NCBI GenBank assembly: GCA_015485755.1
Contig: WFTD01000099.1
Span: 1-8,956 of the forward strand
Source: Patescibacteria group bacterium
GTDB taxonomy: Bacteria; Patescibacteriota; Patescibacteriia; S139-126
Length of the DNA: 8,956 nucleotides
Reading direction: 5' to 3'
Under the pieces are notes generated by a model. The model had not been told where the DNA came from. It did not search any database and saw only the letters and a list, made by a program, of their open reading frames with translations. Within the stretch, counting starts at the first letter, position 1. Each line of letters begins with the position of its first letter. A program made the translations under genes and the position numbers. Shown here piece by piece: positions 6,601 through 8,956 of the stretch.

Positions 6601-7225
6601 TTACAAGCACCAGGGACTTGGTTCTGGCAATGTAGAGACCAACGCAGCCAATGTTGCCTCTGGCGATATTGCTGGCAATGACATGGTGGTCCGCAAGACC
6701 AGACCAACCATCACTTTGGCCAGTTTGCCAACTACCAGCTTGACTGCTAATGGCAATTACACCATCTTCAAGTTCACTGTCGCAGCTGACAATGCTGAAG
6801 ATGTCTCCTGGTCAAGGATTGGTTTGGATGTTGCCTTGAATAGTGTTGGTTATACCACCGTGTCAATCTATGATGCTAACGATCAGTCCACTGCTTTGTC
6901 AGCATCATCAACTGCTACCTCTTCCAGTCAAATCATCATTGATTTGACCAATGAAGAGATCATTCCAGCCGGTGGATCCAAGACATACATTGTCAAGGCC
7001 TACCTCACTGGAGTCAATGCTTCTGGCGATTCTATCACCACCAGCATCAAGACTCCTTATGGCACCACTTCTACCGGCGGATGGAGTGCTGTAGCAGCCA
7101 ACGAACAAGCCTTTGTCTGGTCTGATAACTCAGCTATCCCACACAGCTTCACCAGCGCTGACTGGGCTAACGCTGAGTATGTCAAGACCTTGCCATCTGA
7201 CACTCAGAGTTTGAGCAAACAATAA
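3692..7225 (+). CDS. Large exported S-layer-like surface protein
   Basis: 1177 residues. A Sec signal peptide (MKKYLIGSLT..., hydrophobic 5-25) ends in APASA, with likely cleavage after A30. Three N-terminal repeats follow at about 33-90, 94-148 and 157-210, each of the form G-[DS]-LVK ... VY ... [IP]-x-W ... YP-x-G-x-x-I, two with KRP. From about 232 the rest looks like roughly six beta-sandwich modules of 100-160 residues (about 232-385, 388-545, 546-695, 697-838, 841-1000, 1005-1150), recurring as an Ig-like strand followed by V-x-[IL]-[YR]-A-D. The end (FVWSDNSAIP at 1141-1150, then DWANAEYVKTLPSDTQSLSK) resembles a C-terminal tail I recall from other Parcubacteria surface proteins. There is no LPXTG motif, SLH domain, C-terminal membrane helix or cysteine. 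Codons often end in C (ACC, ATC, TTC, AAC), unlike the neighbours, as expected for a very abundant protein. The S-layer role is an inference; an adhesin or fibre is possible. Confidence 0.85.
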   Translation: MKKYLIGSLTVLTVMWAMGLSLLVAAPASAAVGDLVKSASSPTVYVVGADGVTIMPFPHANVYSSWGYPADFSTVMTKDLSSYTVGPNVEFRSGSLVKGDGPAVYYIENRTKRPIISDVVFLALGWDWNDITWLSDAFLADYPTGSPISSSSMHPDGSLVKYAGSPAVYLIDGGQKRPFASAAAFEANRYNWADVITIPDTETYPDGAPITGYEQALSLPQGVGAASQQTGSGLTVSVSPMNPAATTIIADNSGTAVGQSLVPFLAVNFTASADGDVKVTSLRFKRKGISTDSDILNTYLYDSNMNRLALGGSLSSNYLTFNDPNGLFTVPAGTTYTVYLRADLNQSVSSGKTIGFDIESSSDVTTDGAAVAGSFPVSGNLMTTATVSDLGYASFGTPNPTGNANVDPGQNNFEVWNDTVMAGDQDIELRRIKFTNVGSIQQDDLQNFYLYANGVQIAGPVQMNADREVIFDLSASPLAIDKGVTKTLSLRADIVKGATRTFKFTIQYQDDVLVWDANYGVYTQPYGGSSWSVIQPAGTYTINAGSITVSRAADSPTGNVAQGATNVHLARFNFDASGEDIKISNLLVSVDTPNNGGLDNGRVVVNGTQVGSTSDLAEWGGTPTTFNFGSSFIAEAGKTTVVDIYADIKTSTSSQVQTGNVTVYLQTGSSNGQGVNSLQTMNVPSSNVMGNTLSVQAGSLSVTSNAAYGNQTMVPGTQNARVGSFTLTAGSAEGVTITSITVGLSSAEAASTTNMKLMKDGAQIGSTIANPSTSNLFSGFSFDIPASGSVVIDIYADFKSNADKGPWQATISANGVSGIGKVTGNSVSAPTSALNLQTITISNGSLSASLDASAPDSDIILAGATKVHMNAVKFTALYEDFEVQEITFIVPAAAADNVAKVIIEYPTQNGGTATAEGYLANGSVTFTGLNMFVPRNDSAVMHVYIDTTTIQNGADSGDEFSVDFDATGATYKHQGLGSGNVETNAANVASGDIAGNDMVVRKTRPTITLASLPTTSLTANGNYTIFKFTVAADNAEDVSWSRIGLDVALNSVGYTTVSIYDANDQSTALSASSTATSSSQIIIDLTNEEIIPAGGSKTYIVKAYLTGVNASGDSITTSIKTPYGTTSTGGWSAVAANEQAFVWSDNSAIPHSFTSADWANAEYVKTLPSDTQSLSKQ

Positions 7226-7230
7226 GCTTA

Positions 7231-7256
7231 AGCTAACTGAGCAAGTCAGTTTGGCT
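7231..7256 (+). other. 3'-UTR hairpin after the surface-protein gene
   Basis: AACTGA (7235-7240), loop GCAAG, TCAGTT (7246-7251), with AGC (7231-7233) and GCT (7254-7256) able to extend the stem. No T run follows. It may protect the mRNA 3' end ahead of the true terminator. Confidence 0.4.
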
Positions 7257-7274
7257 ACTAGGCTTGATCGTTAC

Positions 7275-7311
7275 TCCCGCCCCGACCTTGCGTCGGGGCG
7301 GGATTTTATTT
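7275..7311 (+). terminator. Strong intrinsic terminator of the surface-protein gene
   Basis: CCCGCCCCGAC (7276-7286), loop CTTGC, GTCGGGGCGGG (7292-7302), followed by ATTTTATTT. The 11-bp perfect, almost pure GC stem (12 with T7275-A7303) is the strongest terminator in the window and fits a heavily transcribed gene. Confidence 0.92.
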
Positions 7312-7349
7312 GTCAAAGATTTATTTTTTTTATAAACTTTAAAAAGTTA

Positions 7350-7358
7350 TGCTATAAC
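7350..7358 (+). promoter_or_regulatory. Extended -10 promoter of the TPR gene
   Basis: TG-C-TATAAC is an extended -10 element (TG at 7350-7351, hexamer 7353-7358). The -35 position holds only a weak T/A-rich hexamer (7330-7335, TTATAA). Transcription would start near 7365, about 14 bases before the ATG, leaving only AGG (7369-7371) as a minimal ribosome-binding sequence. Confidence 0.55.
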
Positions 7359-7378
7359 TATGAACAATAGGCAACCTT

Positions 7379-8161
7379 ATGGAAAAATCAGACAAACAAA
7401 CAACCCCAAACAAACGCAGTCAAAATCAAGATAAGCGCTTGCTTATTTTGGGAGGTATTTTGGCAGTGTTGCTGTTGTTTTCAATCAGCTGGTATTTAGC
7501 GGTTTTTAGGTTTTGGCAGTCAAATCCCAGTTCGGTTCAGACTAGTCAGGATAAATTGGCTCAGTATTTTCAAAATGGAGAGCTCAAAACTCAGCCCGAC
7601 CAACAACCGCCGCCTGAGATAAAACAAAGGCTGGAGAAACAGATTGAGGAGTTGCGGCAATCAGCCAAAGATAAAGATTCTGCTGGAGAGAATTCTTATT
7701 TAGATTATATGGGCATTGCCAATAGTTTGAGGATGAAAGGGGAGTATGAGGCGGCGCTAAAAGCTTATCAAGAGATGTTGAAACGGTGGCCAGATGATTA
7801 TTTGGTCTGGCACAATATTGGGGTTTTGTATGAGGATATGGGGCAGTATTTGTCAGCGGCGCGCGCTTATCAAAAGTCTATTGACAGCAAACCAGAAGAT
7901 AGGTTGCCTTATTTAAAGTTGGCTAAATTGTATTTGCGTCACAGTTCAGATCCGACTCAAGCAAGAGAAGTTTATTTGCGCGCTTTGCAGTCCACCAACA
8001 ATGATATTGAAGTGATGAAGGCTTATGCAGAATATTTGGAAAAGGTTGAAAATGATTTGCAAGAAGCGCTGCTTTATTGGCAAGAAATAGTTAAGCGCAC
8101 CAAAAATAAACAGGCAGTAGAGGAGAAAATTAAGGAGCTGGAGAAGAAGTTAGTAAAATAA
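7379..8161 (+). CDS. Membrane-anchored tetratricopeptide repeat (TPR) protein
   Basis: 260 residues. A basic, polar N-terminus (1-20) precedes one membrane helix (about 21-42, LLILGGILAVLLLFSISWYL). A proline/glutamine-rich linker and a charged helix (about 80-100) follow, then about four TPR-like units at about 106-139, 140-173, 174-208 and 209-243. The clearest are the first (Y-E-A-A-L-K-A-Y-Q-E, W-P-D-D) and second (NIGVLYEDMGQYLSAARAYQ, then K-P-E-D). The C-terminal helix is highly charged. Positive residues before the membrane helix suggest the repeats lie outside the membrane. TPRs bind other proteins, so a scaffold role in the envelope is likely, but no specific function can be named. 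It has its own promoter and follows a strong terminator, so it is not in an operon with the surface protein. Confidence 0.85.
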   Translation: MEKSDKQTTPNKRSQNQDKRLLILGGILAVLLLFSISWYLAVFRFWQSNPSSVQTSQDKLAQYFQNGELKTQPDQQPPPEIKQRLEKQIEELRQSAKDKDSAGENSYLDYMGIANSLRMKGEYEAALKAYQEMLKRWPDDYLVWHNIGVLYEDMGQYLSAARAYQKSIDSKPEDRLPYLKLAKLYLRHSSDPTQAREVYLRALQSTNNDIEVMKAYAEYLEKVENDLQEALLYWQEIVKRTKNKQAVEEKIKELEKKLVK

Positions 8162-8168
8162 AAATTGC

Positions 8169-8194
8169 CAAACGGGATATTTGTTTGCCCTTTT
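8169..8194 (+). terminator. Weak terminator candidate after the TPR gene
   Basis: CAAAC (8169-8173) pairs with GTTTG (8183-8187); CCCTTTT follows. The stem is short (5 bp) and AT-rich, so this is tentative. Confidence 0.3.
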
Positions 8195-8247
8195 ATAAGA
8201 ATGTGGTATTTGTTTAATGGCAAAGAAAAATAATTTTCTACCTTTAA

Positions 8248-8285
8248 CTTTTATTCTGCTTAATAATGGGATGATCCGACATCCA
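8248..8285 (+). repeat. Degenerate palindromic-repeat remnant
   Basis: 8248-8274 matches 8562-8588 at 22 of 27 positions, both ending TAATGGGATGA, and is followed by TCCGACATCCA, which resembles the right end of a unit (TCCGGCATCCA). The left arm is not recognisable. Confidence 0.5.
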
Positions 8286-8293
8286 TTCCTCAG

Positions 8294-8400
8294 TTGTCAT
8301 GCCGGCCTTAGAGACGGCATCCACCCTCTCCCTTGTCATGCCGGCCTTAGAGACGGCATCCACCCTCTCCCTTGTCATGCCGCACTTGATGCGGCATCCA
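8294..8400 (+). repeat. Tandem palindromic repeats F1, F2 and F3
   Basis: Two exact 39-bp copies (8294-8332 and 8333-8371) each contain TTGTCATGCCG, a 10-base loop, CGGCATCC and a pyrimidine-rich linker. A third copy begins at 8372 with a different, longer perfect stem: ATGCCGCA (8377-8384), loop CTTGA, TGCGGCAT (8390-8397). It ends in CCAGAAAC and an A-rich tail. The layout resembles dispersed ATTCCC-N-GGGAAT palindromes such as the neisserial dRS3 repeats. Confidence 0.85.
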
Positions 8401-8450
8401 GAAACAAAAACAAAAAATAAAAAGAAAAATTTTGTTTATCTTTTTTATTT

Positions 8451-8500
8451 TTCTAGACTCCGGATCAGCTTCGCTTACGCTCAGCTGTCCGGAATGACAA
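8451..8500 (-). repeat. Palindromic repeat R1, inverted orientation
   Basis: Read on the minus strand it begins TTGTCATTCCGGA and ends TCCGGAGTCTAGAA. Arms TCCGGA (8459-8464) and TCCGGA (8488-8493) are extended inward by AGCT/AGCT (8467-8470 and 8483-8486). The inner loop reads TTCGCTTACGCTC. Its A-rich tail (T-rich on plus, 8429-8455) faces that of F3. Confidence 0.75.
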
Positions 8501-8510
8501 TAAAAGGAGG

Positions 8511-8527
8511 TTGTCATGCCGCACTTG
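8511..8527 (+). repeat. Truncated palindromic repeat F4
   Basis: TTGTCATGCCGCACTTG is identical to the left half of F3 (8372-8388), then the sequence diverges. Only a small TGCC/GGCA pairing remains. Confidence 0.6.
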
Positions 8528-8547
8528 GCAAGGAGCTTATCTTCTTT

Positions 8548-8605
8548 TTGTCACCCTCTGGCTTTTATCCCGTTGTATAATGGGATGACCAGAGGGTCCA
8601 GAAAC
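8548..8605 (+). repeat. Palindromic repeat with an unrelated stem sequence (Fv)
   Basis: It has the same boundaries as the other units (TTGTCA at 8548-8553, TCCAGAAAC at 8597-8605) but a different core: ACCCTCTGG (8553-8561) pairs perfectly with CCAGAGGGT (8589-8597), and inside it ATCCC (8567-8571) pairs with GGGAT (8582-8586). An A-rich tail follows. Confidence 0.75.
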
Positions 8606-8629
8606 AAAAAAACAAAAAAAGACAAATAG

Positions 8630-8675
8630 ATTCCGGATGTCCCTTCGCTAACGCTCCGTGGACCCCGGAATGACG
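8630..8675 (-). repeat. Palindromic repeat R2, inverted orientation
   Basis: ATTCCGG (8630-8636) pairs with CCGGAAT (8665-8671), and inside it GTCC (8639-8642) pairs with GGAC (8660-8663). The loop TTCGCTAACGCTC differs from that of R1 by one base. ATGACGG follows instead of ATGACAA. Confidence 0.75.
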
Positions 8676-8686
8676 GTGAAGAGGTA

Positions 8687-8730
8687 GATTCCGGATATTG
8701 CTCGCTTCGCTCGCAATTCCGGAATGACAA
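8687..8730 (-). repeat. Palindromic repeat R3, inverted orientation
   Basis: ATTCCGG (8688-8694) pairs with CCGGAAT (8719-8725), with inner ATTGC (8697-8701) and GCAAT (8713-8717). The loop is TCGCTTCGCTC, and ATGACAA closes the unit. Confidence 0.75.
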
Positions 8731-8740
8731 TGAATGGAGA

Positions 8741-8809
8741 TTGTCATACTAGACCCCGATCCGGCATCCACCTTTCCTTTGTCATGCCGGACTCCGATCC
8801 GGCATCCAG
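8741..8809 (+). repeat. Tandem palindromic repeats F5 (decayed) and F6
   Basis: F5 (8741-8770) keeps TTGTCAT and the right arm TCCGGCATCCA, but its left arm has mutated. F6 starts 38 bp later with perfect arms ATGCCGGA (8784-8791) and TCCGGCAT (8798-8805) around CTCCGA, then CCAGAAAAAATAAAA. The linker between F5 and F6 is pyrimidine-rich, like those between F1, F2 and F3. Confidence 0.8.
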
Positions 8810-8879
8810 AAAAAATAAAAACCCAATCTTATTAGATAACATCCAAAAAATATAAATAAAAAATAAAAATAAACCCCAT

Positions 8880-8895
8880 CGCAACTTTACTTGCG
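8880..8895. repeat. Small inverted repeat, possibly a decayed unit
   Basis: CGCAA (8880-8884) pairs with TTGCG (8891-8895). The following CTTGCGCTCAACT (8890-8902) resembles the R1 core CTTACGCTCAGCT (8474-8486), and GGGACGG follows where the other units have CCGGAATGACGG. Confidence 0.3.
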
Positions 8896-8917
8896 CTCAA
8901 CTTCTGGGACGGTAGAG

Positions 8918-8939
8918 AGGGGCGAATTATAACGCCCCT
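8918..8939. repeat. Small GC-rich inverted repeat
   Basis: AGGGGCG (8918-8924), loop AATTATAA, CGCCCCT (8933-8939). GTAG and CTAC flank it loosely. It could be another dispersed palindrome type or the hairpin of a terminator reading out of a neighbouring gene beyond the window; no T run follows on plus. Confidence 0.5.
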
Positions 8940-8956
8940 ACTTGCACTTCTTGGTA

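Larger units (their letters stand above)
8162..8956. other. 795-base gene-free region filled by palindromic repeats and A-rich DNA
   Basis: No credible gene is seen; short open frames here translate the palindromic repeats. From 8162 to 8247 there is a weak terminator and AT-rich sequence. From 8248 to about 8820 there is a cluster of about ten short palindromic units in both orientations, with A-rich or T-rich stretches between them. 8821-8873 is A-rich and featureless. 8875-8943 holds two further small inverted repeats. Confidence 0.75.

Noticed and set aside
8294..8400. Possible CRISPR array
   Set aside because: Three copies with a 39-bp period and no unique spacers; the repeat fills nearly the whole period, units also occur inverted, and no cas genes are nearby.
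8217..8420. Open frame with repeated LRDGIHPLPCHAG-type peptide
   Set aside because: It is a translation of the palindromic DNA repeats F1-F3. Such peptides are a well-known artefact, and there is no ribosome binding site or domain.
8299..8580. Overlapping open frame starting MPALETAS
   Set aside because: It begins inside a repeat (the ATG is part of TTGTCATG) and reads through several units and A-rich DNA with no protein-like composition.
8515..8628. 37-codon frame preceded by AAAGGAGG at ideal spacing
   Set aside because: The ATG and the GGAGG both belong to the conserved repeat junction, also present at 8723-8747 without a frame. The peptide is encoded by repeat arms and an A-rich tail. 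Since no real gene here uses a Shine-Dalgarno, the match is probably chance.
8565..8771. Minus-strand open frame across units Fv to F5
   Set aside because: It covers four palindromic units, has no domain resemblance and no promoter.

Overview
The window looks like a stretch of a Candidate Phyla Radiation (Patescibacteria) chromosome, probably a Parcubacteria-type lineage. This is an inference from gene content and style. The supporting signs are: AT-rich genes; an ECF sigma factor paired with a membrane protein resembling DUF5667 proteins; a very large exported beta-rich protein with N-terminal repeats (G-[DS]-LVK ... VY ... KRP ... W) of a kind I associate with Parcubacteria surface proteins; and no convincing Shine-Dalgarno sequence ahead of any of the genes. 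No marker gene for classification is present.

Layout. (1) 22-1299, plus strand: a membrane-anchored HtrA-like protein with a PDZ domain in which all three protease catalytic residues are replaced. It ends at a hairpin terminator shared with a convergent minus-strand gene. (2) 1324-1635, minus strand: a small excisionase/MerR-like DNA-binding protein. Its sigma70-type promoter (-35 at 1688-1693, -10 at 1665-1670) lies over a perfect 16-bp inverted repeat that abuts the start codon, so it is probably self-regulated. (3) 1861-3381, plus strand: a two-gene operon of an ECF-like sigma factor and a single-pass membrane protein, probably its anti-sigma factor, 3 bp apart. (4) 3382-3691: no gene, but dense nested inverted repeats that can fold into an elaborate RNA just ahead of the next gene. 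(5) 3692-7225, plus strand: an 1177-residue exported, S-layer-like protein with codon usage unlike its neighbours (many C-ending codons), suggesting very high expression. It is followed by a strong GC-rich terminator at 7275-7311. (6) 7379-8161, plus strand: a membrane-anchored TPR protein with its own extended -10 promoter. (7) 8162-8956: no credible gene. It is a cluster of about ten short palindromic repeats (TTGTCAT...ATCCAGAAA type) in both orientations, some in exact 39-bp tandem.

How it may work together. Most of the window concerns the cell envelope: a surface-layer candidate, two membrane-anchored proteins with interaction domains (PDZ and TPR), and a sigma/anti-sigma pair that could sense envelope state. 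The pair sits directly upstream of the surface protein, so control of that gene by the sigma factor is attractive but unproven. The most distinctive element is the structured leader at about 3410-3669; I do not recognise it as a known RNA family.
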